From Burkholderia oklahomensis C6786 (lineage in GTDB: Bacteria; Pseudomonadota; Gammaproteobacteria; Burkholderiales; Burkholderiaceae): 64,000 bases of DNA. The notes under the pieces are model-generated. The model saw only the letters and a list, made by a program, of their open reading frames with translations. It had not been told where the DNA came from and ran no database searches. Numbering within the stretch: position 1 is the first letter of the stretch; each line of letters starts with the position of its first letter. The position numbers were made by a program, and so were the translations under genes. This document shows, in pieces, positions 9,259 through 18,444 of the stretch. Where the stretch lies: positions 868,001 to 932,000 of the forward strand of contig NZ_CP009556.1 in NCBI RefSeq assembly GCF_000959365.1. Reading direction: 5' to 3'.

Positions 9259-11076
9259 ATGTGTGGCATCGTCGGCGCGGTCGCGCAACGGAACATCGTT
9301 CCGATTCTGATTGAAGGCTTACGCCGCCTCGAATATCGCGGCTACGACTCGTGCGGCGTCGCGACCGTGGTCGACGGGGTGGCGCGACGAGAACGCAGCG
9401 TGTCGCGCGTCGCGGATCTCGAGGCGCACGTGCGCACGGCCGGCCTGACCGGCAGCACGGGGATCGCGCACACGCGCTGGGCGACGCACGGCGCGCCCGC
9501 GACGTGCAACGCGCATCCGATCTTCTCGCGCGATCACATCGCGCTCGTTCACAACGGCATCATCGAGAATCACGAAGCGCTGCGCTCGCAGCTGTCCGAC
9601 CAGCATTACGAGTTCGACGGGCAGACCGATACCGAGGTCGTCGCGCATCTGATCCACAGCAAGTATCGCGGCGACCTGCTGTCCGCGGTTCGCGACGCGA
9701 CGTCGCAATTGCGCGGCGCATATGCGATCGCCGTGTTCAGCAAGACCGAGCCGAACCGGCTGATCGGCGCGCGCGTCGGCTCGCCGCTCGTCGTCGGGCT
9801 GAAGGACGGCGAGTGCTTTCTCGCGTCGGACGCGCTCGCGCTCGCCGGCATCACCGATCAGTTCATTTTTCTCGACGAAGGCGACATCGTCGAGCTGACG
9901 CCGGGCGGCGCGCGGATCGTCGATCGCAACGGCGAGCCGGTCGTGCGCGCGGTTCAGACCGTGTCGTCGGCGCAGGGCGTGGTCGAGCTCGGCGATTATC
10001 GGCACTTCATGCAGAAAGAGATTTTCGAGCAGCCGCACGCGGTGGCCGCGACGATTCCCGACGCCGGGCTCTTCGATCCGGCCGTGTTCGGTCATGACGC
10101 GCGGCGCGCGTTCGAGCAGATCGACAACGTGCTGATTCTCGCGTGCGGGACGAGCCACTACGCGGGATTGACCGCGCGCCGCTGGCTCGAGACGATCGCG
10201 CGGATACCCGCGCAGGTCGAGATCGCGAGCGAGTATCGGTACAGCGACGCGGTCGCGATGCCGAACACGCTGATCGTCGTCGTATCGCAATCGGGCGAGA
10301 CGGCCGATACGCTCGCCGCGCTGAAGTATGCGCAGGCGCTCGGCCACATCGACACGCTCGCGATCTGCAACGTGCCGACGAGCGCGATGATGCGGCAGAC
10401 CGGGCTGCGCTTCCTGACGCGGGCGGGCCCGGAGATCGGCGTCGCGTCGACGAAGGCGTTCACGACGCAGCTCGTCGCGCTGTTCGTGCTTGCGGTCACG
10501 CTCGGGCGGATGCGCGGCTGCGTCGACGACGCGCTGCTCGCGCGCTATACGCAGCAACTGCGCCGGCTGCCCGGCGCGCTCGAGGACGTGCTCGCGCTCG
10601 AGCCGCAGATCGCGCGCTGGGCGGACGAGTTCGCCCGGCACGAGAATGCGCTGTTCCTCGGACGCGGGCTCCACTATCCGATCGCGCTCGAAGGCGCGCT
10701 GAAGCTGAAGGAGATTTCGTACATCCATGCGGAAGCGTATCCGGCGGGCGAGCTGAAGCACGGGCCGCTCGCGCTCGTGACGCAGACGATGCCGGTCGCG
10801 ACGATCGCGCCGAACGACGCGCTGCTCGAGAAGCTCAAGTCGAACATGCAGGAAGTGCGCGCGCGCGGCGGGCAGCTTTACGTGTTCGCCGATGCGGACA
10901 CGCGGATCGACAACGGCGACGGGATTTCGGTCTTGAGGATGCCCGATTACTACGGGCTGCTGTCGCCGATCCTGCATGTCGTGCCGTTGCAGCTGCTCGC
11001 GTATCACGCGGCGTGCATCAGGGGAGCGGATATCGACAAGCCGAGGAATTTGGCGAAATCGGTGACGGTCGAGTAG
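9259..11076 (+). CDS. glmS: Glutamine--fructose-6-phosphate aminotransferase (isomerising)
   Basis: This 605-residue enzyme converts fructose-6-phosphate and glutamine to glucosamine-6-phosphate, the first step to UDP-GlcNAc. The N-terminal nucleophile is Cys2 ([12 protein letters not shown]). The glutaminase domain covers about residues 1-240 and two SIS domains follow, with [17 protein letters not shown] and STKAFTTQL. It ends in the conserved LAKSVTVE tail, so the protein is full length. A start site with GGAGG precedes the ATG. Housekeeping glmS usually sits beside glmU, so this is probably a dedicated second copy that feeds the upstream polymer synthase. No glmS ribozyme is visible upstream. 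Confidence 0.96.
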   Translation: MCGIVGAVAQRNIVPILIEGLRRLEYRGYDSCGVATVVDGVARRERSVSRVADLEAHVRTAGLTGSTGIAHTRWATHGAPATCNAHPIFSRDHIALVHNGIIENHEALRSQLSDQHYEFDGQTDTEVVAHLIHSKYRGDLLSAVRDATSQLRGAYAIAVFSKTEPNRLIGARVGSPLVVGLKDGECFLASDALALAGITDQFIFLDEGDIVELTPGGARIVDRNGEPVVRAVQTVSSAQGVVELGDYRHFMQKEIFEQPHAVAATIPDAGLFDPAVFGHDARRAFEQIDNVLILACGTSHYAGLTARRWLETIARIPAQVEIASEYRYSDAVAMPNTLIVVVSQSGETADTLAALKYAQALGHIDTLAICNVPTSAMMRQTGLRFLTRAGPEIGVASTKAFTTQLVALFVLAVTLGRMRGCVDDALLARYTQQLRRLPGALEDVLALEPQIARWADEFARHENALFLGRGLHYPIALEGALKLKEISYIHAEAYPAGELKHGPLALVTQTMPVATIAPNDALLEKLKSNMQEVRARGGQLYVFADADTRIDNGDGISVLRMPDYYGLLSPILHVVPLQLLAYHAACIRGADIDKPRNLAKSVTVE

Positions 11077-11516
11077 GGGGGCTGGCGCGACGAGGCATCG
11101 CGCCGTCGCTTCCGGACTATCGTCTTTGCGCGTCGCGCGATCCGAGCCGGCAACGCGCGCCCGAGCCGCACGCCGTTTGCCGCGGAAGCGCTTTCGACGG
11201 ACCGACGAATCGCAGCCGCGCGGACGGGATGCGGGTGGACGCGGCGCAATCGCCGAGCGGTGTGCGCGCCGGGCCATGCGCCCGGCGCGGTTTCGGCGAT
11301 GACGGAGGCGGCGCGGGCGCGTGCCGTTCGTGGTGCAAGTTCGTCGACGCACTATCCAGTCACTTAATTCGACAATCTAATTGTCATGTAAAGGATAGAT
11401 TTTTGACTTGTGAGTTTCAATGAACTAGCTTTAATCCGTTACGCGGTGCAAAAAACGAAGAGTCCCGGTGCAGGTCATCAACAACCGAAATGCTGAAATA
11501 GCCTGTGGAGACAACC
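11077..11516. other. Gap after glmS, with AT-rich promoter-like segment
   Basis: This 440-bp gap holds no gene. A hairpin with 7-bp arms (GGCGCGA/TCGCGCC, 11084-11104) lies just after glmS but lacks a T-run. The last 160 bp are strikingly AT-rich for this genome and include TTGACT at 11403 with a weak TAGCTT 17 bp further on, a plausible promoter for the two small genes that follow. Confidence 0.45.
11371..11385. promoter_or_regulatory. Perfect palindrome upstream of the small gene pair
   Basis: GACAAT-CTA-ATTGTC forms perfect 6-bp arms around a 3-bp centre. It lies in an AT-rich segment about 20 bp upstream of the TTGACT element, which fits an operator for a dimeric regulator. No regulator gene is adjacent. 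Confidence 0.35.
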
Positions 11517-11753
11517 ATGAAACCAACCGAATTCAAGATCACGGTTTCCGGCGCGGCGTTGGACGGGAGACAAATCGCGCACGCGTCCGCGCATCTGAAC
11601 ATCGCGCTGCTCACCGCGCTCGTCGGCGAGAATTCCACGCAGATCAAGGGGCCGGCGTGGAACGTGGTCTTGCCGAACGGCGGAAGGCTCATCCTGGCCG
11701 AGGCAGCGGAGCGCTTGCTCAGAGTCGCCGAACAAGAGCAGATTGGAGAGTGA
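11517..11753 (+). CDS. Small conserved-looking protein, unknown function
   Basis: This 78-residue protein starts at an ATG; an in-frame GTG four codons upstream at 11505 would add METT. It has no signal peptide or membrane segment. The sequence (FKITVSGAALDGRQIAHASA then a helical end with AEAAERLLRVAEQ) looks like a folded alpha/beta protein with sensible codon use rather than a chance frame. Its stop is separated by 1 bp from the next ATG, so the pair is almost certainly co-translated and probably works together. I recognise no family. Confidence 0.6.
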   Translation: MKPTEFKITVSGAALDGRQIAHASAHLNIALLTALVGENSTQIKGPAWNVVLPNGGRLILAEAAERLLRVAEQEQIGE

Positions 11754-11754
11754 G

Positions 11755-12192
11755 ATGACGCCGGCTGGAGGACACTCCGCCGGCGCGGCCTGGATCGATG
11801 CGAGCGAAGCTTCGCTCGGCACCTGTCCGAGTGCGCCGGCCGAGTCGGCGTCTGCGGTGCTGGGTGCGGTGATGGACAGCGGAACCGTCGCCTATATCAG
11901 CCCGAAAATCCCGATCAGCCGCGAATTGCTCGACGGACTCCGCGCAAACGGCGTTCCGGTCGAGAACCGCGTTCGATTTCTCGGCCCGTGCCTCGGCGGA
12001 AAATGCGCGCAGTGGACCGGACATCGTTGCGGACTCGTCGACGCGATCGTGAAGGAGCCGGCCGTGCTTTCGCCGCCGGAAGAAGGATTGCCGAAGTGCG
12101 GCATCCGAAGCACATGCAGGTGGTACGCGCAGCACGCGAGCGCCGCTTGCATGCAATGCCCCGTCGTCATCTATGAGCCGCACGCCGAATAG
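11755..12192 (+). CDS. Small cysteine-rich protein, possible metal or Fe-S binding
   Basis: This 145-residue protein begins 1 bp after the preceding stop. The C-terminal half holds seven cysteines in ordered spacing: C-x4-C-x7-C (PCLGGKC and CAQWTGHRC), then C-x5-C-x10-C-x2-C (KCGIRSTC through ACMQC). The first 60 residues are variable, and the middle has an IPISRELLDGLRANGVP segment. The pattern suggests an Fe-S cluster or zinc site. I do not recognise the family and cannot name a function. It may act as a redox or metal partner of the 78-residue protein encoded before it. Confidence 0.6.
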   Translation: MTPAGGHSAGAAWIDASEASLGTCPSAPAESASAVLGAVMDSGTVAYISPKIPISRELLDGLRANGVPVENRVRFLGPCLGGKCAQWTGHRCGLVDAIVKEPAVLSPPEEGLPKCGIRSTCRWYAQHASAACMQCPVVIYEPHAE

Positions 12193-13129
12193 CGTGTCGA
12201 TTTCGATGAACGCGGTTGCATTCGCACGATGTCGTTTTACGCGGCAAGCATCAAGCATCAGGTATCGAGCATGACGTCCGGTGGCGACGGTCGCGCGTCG
12301 TAGGCAAGGCGTCGCCGAACCGGTTCCGTCCGGACGAGACATAGCTGTCAGCAATTCCGCTTGCGAAGCGATGACGCAAGCAAGCGGCCGTCGACGTGCA
12401 CCGGGGTCTGAACGTCGACAGTCATATGTATTTCTCGTGATGCCGTGAGATTGACGTTTCGTTGGAATTCGTGCGAAGACGATCGTTCGCACGACGGAGC
12501 GCCGACATTCACGAGAGGTTGAAAGCGTCGATCATCCGTCTGGCCTGCGATGCGGCGACTCGGCCGCGACCGCTACGTTTTCGCGGGCCTGGGTCATTTT
12601 TTCAGAGATTTTGCGAGAAACTGCTTGATCGAAGCCGATCTGGCGAATGGCGCTCGCAGCGGACGTTCTCCTTCCGTGATCGCCGGCGCGTCGCACGCCT
12701 GAACGCGCTTGCCGGTCGTGCCCACACTCGAGCATCTTTCCGGCGACCCGACTCGGCGAACCCGAAGTGGCGTTGCAATACCTCGATTCGAAAGCAACTG
12801 CATCGCTTTGCCGATCCGCGTTCATGCGGGCCGCCGCAAGCGAACGGGCGACGAACGGCGATTTCAGCCGAAGTGCCCGAGAATCCATTCAACGGGGCGG
12901 AGGCAACCGATGGAATCGCCTGTCGCGTGCGTCGCCCGGTTTCAATCTGCTGTGTCGAGATCGACGCGGCGCATGCGGACGCATTCGATCGCCACCATTT
13001 ACCCGATCGCAATTTGCCATTTACGCGAAGCGATCATGTTGCCGCGAATATAATCAGACGAATCGGGCAATCAGTACCTTGCAGCGGCCAGCAGCAATCC
13101 ACGTCGCTCAACCATCGACCGAAACAGCC
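12193..13129. other. Gene-poor left flank of the helicase-nuclease gene
   Basis: Nearly 1 kb without a supported gene. Open frames here lack domains and start signals. The segment contains the left copy of a repeat that recurs on the other side of the helicase gene, and its composition is less GC-rich than the surrounding genes, consistent with a boundary of acquired DNA. Confidence 0.45.
12365..12425 (+). repeat. Left copy of imperfect direct repeat flanking the helicase-PLD gene
   Basis: The 61-bp segment from GAAGCGATGACGCAAG to GTCAT matches 16909-16974 in the same orientation. I count 6 mismatches and one 5-bp insertion in the right copy. The two copies enclose the helicase gene and its flanks, about 4.5 kb. 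Confidence 0.75.
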
Positions 13130-16100
13130 ATGCACGACAAATCGAAAGCTTACGCCGCATATTGGAGAAATTCGCTCGTCGACGCCGAGTTGGGAAAGGG
13201 GATGCTGAAAAGAGACGAACTGGGTGCGCACCGGAAGGTATCGGAAACGGAAGCGCAAGCAGGGTTCCTGCACGAGGACACTGTCACGGCATTCTTTTCC
13301 GGAGAAGAAGACGACACCCGCTTCGTCGAAGTCGTCTATCGTCCGTTGCTTTACCGAGCGAAAGTCGAGCACGGCAGGATTGCTGAACAATTGCCGGAAT
13401 TGATTACGCCGATCGTTACGCAGGCGCTGTTGTCGCGCGACGGCTGCTTGCTGCCGAAAAGCGACACGATCGTTCCCAGGGATATCCTGCAGCCGCTCGA
13501 AGCGGGCGCTTTTTCGATCGGAACCGTCGACGACCTCGACACGTTCCTGACGAAAGAAGGCAGCGCGCCGAGCATGTCTCCCTCCGACGTGATCGACGAC
13601 AGTGGTACGCGGCTCGACGAATTCGCGAAGCGCTGGGCCGCCTATCTCGCCGGCGTGCGCCGCATGACGGATGCGGTATGCGGCGCATTCGTCTCTCGCA
13701 CGCAGCAGTTCATGCTCGTCGATCACGCGCTCGTGCTGAAGAAGAACGTCATCACGGGCGCGACGCGCCATATCGTGCCGCTATACGACCATCTGCGCGA
13801 CAAACGTCCCGAGTCGCCGCTCTTCGACACCTACGCGCGCGAGGCCGCCGCCGAGATCGAGCCGTGCCTTTCGCTCGACGCGTCGTTTGCCGACAGGCTG
13901 GGACATTCGAGCGACCGCTTCGCGCTCGTCGACGCGCAGCGCGCGGCGCTCAATCACGTGCTTGCCGCGCAGGAAGGCGAAATCGTCGCCGTGAACGGCC
14001 CGCCCGGCACGGGCAAGACGACGCTGCTGTTGTCGGTCGTCGCGTCGCTGTGGGCGCGTGCGGCGCTCGAAGGCGGCGATCCGCCCGTGGTGTGCGCGGC
14101 GTCGACCAACAATCAGGCGGTGACCAACATCATCGACGCGTTCGGAAAGGACTTCTCGCGCGGAGATGGGGCTTTGGGCGGACGCTGGTTGCCCGGCGTC
14201 GCGAGCTTCGGCGCTTATTTGCCGTCGCAGCAACGCGAAACGGAGTCGGCCGGAAAGTATCAGACCAACGCGTTCTTCGACGCGATCGAGACGACCGAAT
14301 ACGTCGATCAGGCGAGGACGGCGTACTTGTCGCACGCGCAGACCGCGTTTCCCGGCATGAAGGCGCCGACCGTCGCCGCAGTCGTCGCGCGGCTTCAGGA
14401 CGAATTGAAGACGCTGGCCGGGCGGCTCGCGGCCGTCGAAGGAAATTGGCATCTGTTGCGCGACGCGGAGGACGAGGTCGCGAACGAGCTCGGCGGCGAC
14501 GCCTCGAACGAAATGATGCGCAGGCGCAACGATGCGGCCGATAAAGGCGCACGAGCGCGGCGCTGGAAGACGATCAAGGATGAATGGGAGTCCTACCGGG
14601 CGCGAGAGTCGCTGTTTTACGCGTTCTTTTCATGGCTGTCGCCCGTCGCGGGCAAGCGCATCCGATTGGCGCGCGAACATCTGAAAAAGGCATTGCGCGA
14701 CGAATCGTCTGCGCCCGAGTCGCTGGGGGCGACGATGCCGGAGATCGAAGCGGCGATCGGCGAACGTTTTCAGGAGCGCGCCCGATCGCGCGATGCGGCG
14801 GCGCTTTCGGTGAAGCGCGGCGAGTCCGTGCTGCTTGCGCTGTCGGACGCGCGGGACGACTTCCGGACGGCCGCGCGCGAAGCGGGCCTCGAAGTCGACG
14901 GCGAGACGCTCACGCTCGCGCAATGCGACCTCATCGCCGATACGCAACTGCGCTTTCGGATCTTCCTGTTGACGACGCATTACTGGGAAGGCCGCTGGCT
15001 GCTCGAAATGGCGCAGTGGATGCCCGCGATCCTGAAGACGAAGGAAAGGCGCAACCCGGGCCCCTCGACGCTGATGTCGCGCTTTCGGCGGCGCATGATG
15101 GTGACGCCGTGCATGGTGTCGACGTTCGCAATGTTGCCGAAGCATCTGCGGACGTTCGTCGCCGGCGACGGCGGATTTCGCGGCGAGTATCTGTATAACT
15201 TCATCGATCTGCTGATCGTCGACGAAGCGGGGCAGGTGCTGCCCGAAGTCGCGGGCGCGTCGTTTGCGCTGGCACGCAAGGCGCTCGTCATCGGCGACAC
15301 GCAGCAGATCGAGCCGATCTGGTCGATCCCGCGTCAGGTCGACTTCGGCAATCTCGCGAATCTCGGCCTGGTGACCGGAGAAAGCGAGACGGCGCAATAC
15401 GAGAAGATCGCCGAGACCGGAAAGGCCGCGGCGAGCGGCAGCGTGATGCGCGTCGCGCAGAATGCGAGTCGCTACCACGCGGACCTCGAACTCGAGCGCG
15501 GGCTTTATCTCTACGAGCATCGACGTTGCTATGACGAGATCATCGCGTTCTGCAACACGCTTTGCTATCGCGGCAAGCTGCTGCCGCGGCGCGGGCCGGC
15601 GCCGGTCCGTGAAGCGCACGCGCCGGACTGCCTGCCGCCGATGGCGTACTTGCACATCGACGGCATCTGCGAGAGCCTGCCGACCGGAAGCCGCCGCAAT
15701 CTGCTCGAAGCCGAGACGATCGCGGCGTGGCTGGCCGCGAATCGCGCGATGCTGGAAGCGAAATATCAGGCGCCGCTCGCTCGGATCGTCGGCATCGTGT
15801 CGCCGTTCGCCGCGCAGGTCGCGGCCATCCAGGCGGCGTGCGAGAAGCTCGGCATCGAAGTCGGACGGGCCGATGGTCAACTGACGGGCGGCACCGTTCA
15901 TTCGCTGCAAGGCGCGGAACGCCACGTCGTCATCTTCTCGCCCGTTTATTCGAAGCACGACGACGGCCGCTTCATCGACCGGAGCGTGAGCATGCTCAAC
16001 GTCGCCGTCTCGCGCGCAAAGGACAGCTTCCTCGTGTTCGGCGACATGGATGTCTTCACGACGGCCGCGCCGAGCGAGCCGCGCGGCATACTGGCGACGT

Positions 16101-16714
16101 TTCTCTTTAGTCATCCCGACAATGCGCTGTCGTTCGAGCACCGTCCGCGCACGGATCTGCAAACGCGCGACACGGCGGTCTCCCAGTTGCGCGACGCGGC
16201 GGGTCACGATGCGTTTCTGCTCGACACGTTGTCGCGCGTCAAGGCTTGCATTCAGATCGTGACGCCGTGGCTGCGGCTCGATCGGGCGAAGGAAGTCGGC
16301 GCGTTCGATGCGATGTGCGAAGCGGTCGAGCGCGGTGTCGACGTCGAGATCTACACGGATCCGCAGCTCAATATCGGCGATGCCGGCCCCGAGGCCGGGC
16401 GCAAGCGCGAGCGCCTGCTCGCCGATGCGGAGGCGTTTCGGGAGGCGGGAATCGCGGTGACGTTCGTGCGGCGAGTGCACAGCAAGATCGTCATCGGCGA
16501 CGAAGAGATTTATTGCGTCGGCTCGTTCAATTGGCTCAGCGCAGTGCGCTCGGGAGCGTATGCGCGTCACGAGACTTCTTTGCTGTATCGCGGCTCCGGC
16601 CTTTTGAACGAGATTCTGTCGATGCGCAAGAGCCTGCTGCAGCGGACGGTCACGGCCGGACCGTTCGCCAGCGAAGGGCGGCAGGCGAGCCGACGTCCGT
16701 CGGAGCAAACGTGA
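13130..16714 (+). CDS. SF1 helicase (DNA2/NAM7 type) fused to a PLD-family nuclease; Mokosh type II-like
   Basis: This protein has 1194 residues. The helicase has Walker A GPPGTGKTT near residue 290, Walker B IVDEAGQVLPE near 698, and late SF1 motifs LQGAERHVVIFSP and NVAVSRAKDSFLVFGD. The middle holds charged helical, coiled-coil-like sequence at about 430-600. The last 200 residues are a phospholipase-D nuclease domain with one complete HKD motif (H1117, K1119, D1124), then GSFNW. A single HKD implies dimerisation. An RNA/DNA helicase joined to a PLD nuclease in one chain is the arrangement described for type II Mokosh anti-phage proteins (MkoC); I assign by architecture only. The ATG at 13130 is preferred to longer upstream reading, which is low-quality. 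It is a solitary gene, as expected for a single-protein defence system. Confidence 0.85.
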   Translation: MHDKSKAYAAYWRNSLVDAELGKGMLKRDELGAHRKVSETEAQAGFLHEDTVTAFFSGEEDDTRFVEVVYRPLLYRAKVEHGRIAEQLPELITPIVTQALLSRDGCLLPKSDTIVPRDILQPLEAGAFSIGTVDDLDTFLTKEGSAPSMSPSDVIDDSGTRLDEFAKRWAAYLAGVRRMTDAVCGAFVSRTQQFMLVDHALVLKKNVITGATRHIVPLYDHLRDKRPESPLFDTYAREAAAEIEPCLSLDASFADRLGHSSDRFALVDAQRAALNHVLAAQEGEIVAVNGPPGTGKTTLLLSVVASLWARAALEGGDPPVVCAASTNNQAVTNIIDAFGKDFSRGDGALGGRWLPGVASFGAYLPSQQRETESAGKYQTNAFFDAIETTEYVDQARTAYLSHAQTAFPGMKAPTVAAVVARLQDELKTLAGRLAAVEGNWHLLRDAEDEVANELGGDASNEMMRRRNDAADKGARARRWKTIKDEWESYRARESLFYAFFSWLSPVAGKRIRLAREHLKKALRDESSAPESLGATMPEIEAAIGERFQERARSRDAAALSVKRGESVLLALSDARDDFRTAAREAGLEVDGETLTLAQCDLIADTQLRFRIFLLTTHYWEGRWLLEMAQWMPAILKTKERRNPGPSTLMSRFRRRMMVTPCMVSTFAMLPKHLRTFVAGDGGFRGEYLYNFIDLLIVDEAGQVLPEVAGASFALARKALVIGDTQQIEPIWSIPRQVDFGNLANLGLVTGESETAQYEKIAETGKAAASGSVMRVAQNASRYHADLELERGLYLYEHRRCYDEIIAFCNTLCYRGKLLPRRGPAPVREAHAPDCLPPMAYLHIDGICESLPTGSRRNLLEAETIAAWLAANRAMLEAKYQAPLARIVGIVSPFAAQVAAIQAACEKLGIEVGRADGQLTGGTVHSLQGAERHVVIFSPVYSKHDDGRFIDRSVSMLNVAVSRAKDSFLVFGDMDVFTTAAPSEPRGILATFLFSHPDNALSFEHRPRTDLQTRDTAVSQLRDAAGHDAFLLDTLSRVKACIQIVTPWLRLDRAKEVGAFDAMCEAVERGVDVEIYTDPQLNIGDAGPEAGRKRERLLADAEAFREAGIAVTFVRRVHSKIVIGDEEIYCVGSFNWLSAVRSGAYARHETSLLYRGSGLLNEILSMRKSLLQRTVTAGPFASEGRQASRRPSEQT

Positions 16715-17256
16715 CGCGCCGGCAGGCTGCTGAAACTCGCATGGCCACGACGTTACGAGCATGGGTTAAAGAGAAGGGCGCATGCAATTGGCCGCTGAAA
16801 CGGACGTGCGCGACGCAGTTTGCGGACGCGGCAGTCTTGCGTGACAGGAGACGCTGCGCCGAACAGGTCTCATTCGAACGAAGCAAAGCCGAGAGCGAAG
16901 CCGCCAGTGAAGCGATGACGCAAGCCAAGCAAGCGGCCATCGACGTGCACCAGTGCCTGAACGTGGACGGTCATTCCTACGAATACCTTTCAGCATCGGG
17001 CGATCGAAGTTCAAGCCTCGTGCGAGCGATGGCGACCGGGCCCCGCCGAGCGCTTTCTTCAGACGACGCCGAAAACGACAGGTGGTTTGCCTAATTGACG
17101 GCCTCGCGCCGCGGTCATGCGGCCCGGCACATCTGGCCTGGGCGATGCGTACGCGAACGGCGTGGAGCGTGATGTCCACAACGAGGATAAGGATATCGAA
17201 TTGTCTGAACGAGAATCGATCCTATTATCGTCCGCATCTCACTGCCGTCCACTTTC
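16715..17256. other. Right flank of the helicase-nuclease gene
   Basis: These 542 bp hold no supported gene. A frame running into the right repeat reads EAMTQAKQAAIDVHQCLNVD and looks protein-like for about 30 residues, so the repeat may be a fragment of an old coding sequence. Confidence 0.4.
16909..16974 (+). repeat. Right copy of imperfect direct repeat flanking the helicase-PLD gene
   Basis: This 66-bp segment is the partner of 12365-12425, in direct orientation. It differs by a CCAAG-type 5-bp insertion and 6 substitutions. It could reflect insertion by recombination at a repeated sequence, or an old duplication. Confidence 0.75.
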
Positions 17257-17595
17257 ATGAAAATTCTACAGACGATTTCCGCGCTCGCGCTGGCCGTGTT
17301 CGCCGCTTCGGCGACGCATGCTTTCGCCGCCGACGACACGTACAACCTGACGCTGAAGGACCACAAGTTCTCGCCCGTAGGTCTCACGATCCCCGCCGGC
17401 AAGAAAGTGAAGGTGACGGTCAAGAACCTCGATGCGACGCCCGCCGAATTCGAGAGCGACGATTTCAAGGCGGAGAAAGTGATTCCCGCCGGCAGGCAGG
17501 TCGACGTCTTCATCGGGCCGCTGAAGGCCGGCGTGTACGAGTTCCATGACGAGTATCACGAAGCCGAATCGAAAACCCAACTGACCGTCAAGTAA
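17257..17595 (+). CDS. Periplasmic cupredoxin-domain iron-uptake protein (FtrB/P19-partner type)
   Basis: This 112-residue protein has a signal peptide ending at AFAA (about residue 24). The mature part is one cupredoxin fold, YNLTLKDHKFSPVGLTIPAG through FHDEYHEAES. Such proteins oxidise or hand over ferrous iron in the periplasm to an FTR1 permease, as FtrB does in the Bordetella/Burkholderia FtrABCD system. The gene ends 12 bp before the permease gene, so they form an operon. The P19-type FtrA and polyferredoxin FtrD partners are not adjacent. A strict type 1 copper site (Cys ligand) is not visible, so it may bind metal differently. Confidence 0.85.
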   Translation: MKILQTISALALAVFAASATHAFAADDTYNLTLKDHKFSPVGLTIPAGKKVKVTVKNLDATPAEFESDDFKAEKVIPAGRQVDVFIGPLKAGVYEFHDEYHEAESKTQLTVK

Positions 17596-17607
17596 GCGCC
17601 GCACAAC

Positions 17608-18444
17608 ATGCTCTCCACCGCCGTCATCGTATTCCGGGAAGTGCTCGAAGCGGCACTGGTCGTGTCCATCGTCCTCGCGGCGACCAAGGGCGTGCCGAGG
17701 CGTGGGTGGTGGGTGAGCGGCGGCCTGATCGGCGGCGTGATCGGCGCCGCGCTCATCGCGGCGTTCGCCGACGTGATTTCCGCATGGGCGTCGGGCATGG
17801 GGCAGGAGGTGTTCAACGCGGGCGTGATGTTCGTCGCGGTCGTCATGCTCGCGTGGCACAGCATCTGGATGGGCAAGCACGGCCGCGAGATGGCGCAGCA
17901 GTTGTCGTCGGTCGGCAAGGCCGTCGCGGCTGGCAGCCGGCCGTTGACGGGGCTCGCGGTCGTCGTCGGCGTCGCGGTGCTGCGCGAAGGTTCGGAGGCC
18001 GTACTGTTCCTGTACGGCATCGCGGCGGGCGATCCCGGACAGACGCCGCAGATGATCGTCGGCGGCGTGCTCGGCGTGCTTGGCGGCATCGGGCTGGGCG
18101 TCGGCATGTACGCGGGGCTGCTGCAAATTCCGTTGAAGCGCCTCTTTTCCGTGACCAATGCGCTGATCGTCCTGCTCGCCGCCGGCATGGCGAGCCAGGG
18201 CGTCGGATTTCTCGTGTCGGCCGGCTGGCTGCCGTCGTGGGGCGATACCGTCTGGGACACGTCCTGGCTGCTGAAGGAATCGAGCGTCGTCGGCAAGATG
18301 CTGCATACGCTCGTCGGCTACACCGCGCGTCCGGCCGGCATTCAGATCGCCGCTTATGTCGCCACGTTGCTCGTCATCGTGCTGCTGGCCCGCAAAGTGT
18401 CGCGCACGCAGCAAACTTCCGCGACGCCGACGCAGCCGGCGTGA
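17608..18444 (+). CDS. FTR1-family high-affinity iron permease
   Basis: This 278-residue inner-membrane protein has about seven transmembrane segments. Both REXXE iron-translocation motifs are present: REVLE at about residue 11 and REGSE at about residue 129. It imports ferric iron produced from ferrous iron at the periplasmic face, with the cupredoxin encoded just upstream as the likely oxidase or carrier. Length and topology match FtrC/EfeU. Regulation by Fur is likely from family knowledge, but I did not identify a Fur box. Confidence 0.9.
   Translation: MLSTAVIVFREVLEAALVVSIVLAATKGVPRRGWWVSGGLIGGVIGAALIAAFADVISAWASGMGQEVFNAGVMFVAVVMLAWHSIWMGKHGREMAQQLSSVGKAVAAGSRPLTGLAVVVGVAVLREGSEAVLFLYGIAAGDPGQTPQMIVGGVLGVLGGIGLGVGMYAGLLQIPLKRLFSVTNALIVLLAAGMASQGVGFLVSAGWLPSWGDTVWDTSWLLKESSVVGKMLHTLVGYTARPAGIQIAAYVATLLVIVLLARKVSRTQQTSATPTQPA

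Noticed and set aside
16246..17094. Frame overlapping the end of the helicase gene and running through the right repeat
   Set aside because: Most of it is a shadow of the helicase; only about 30 residues over the repeat look protein-like, too little to call a pseudogene.
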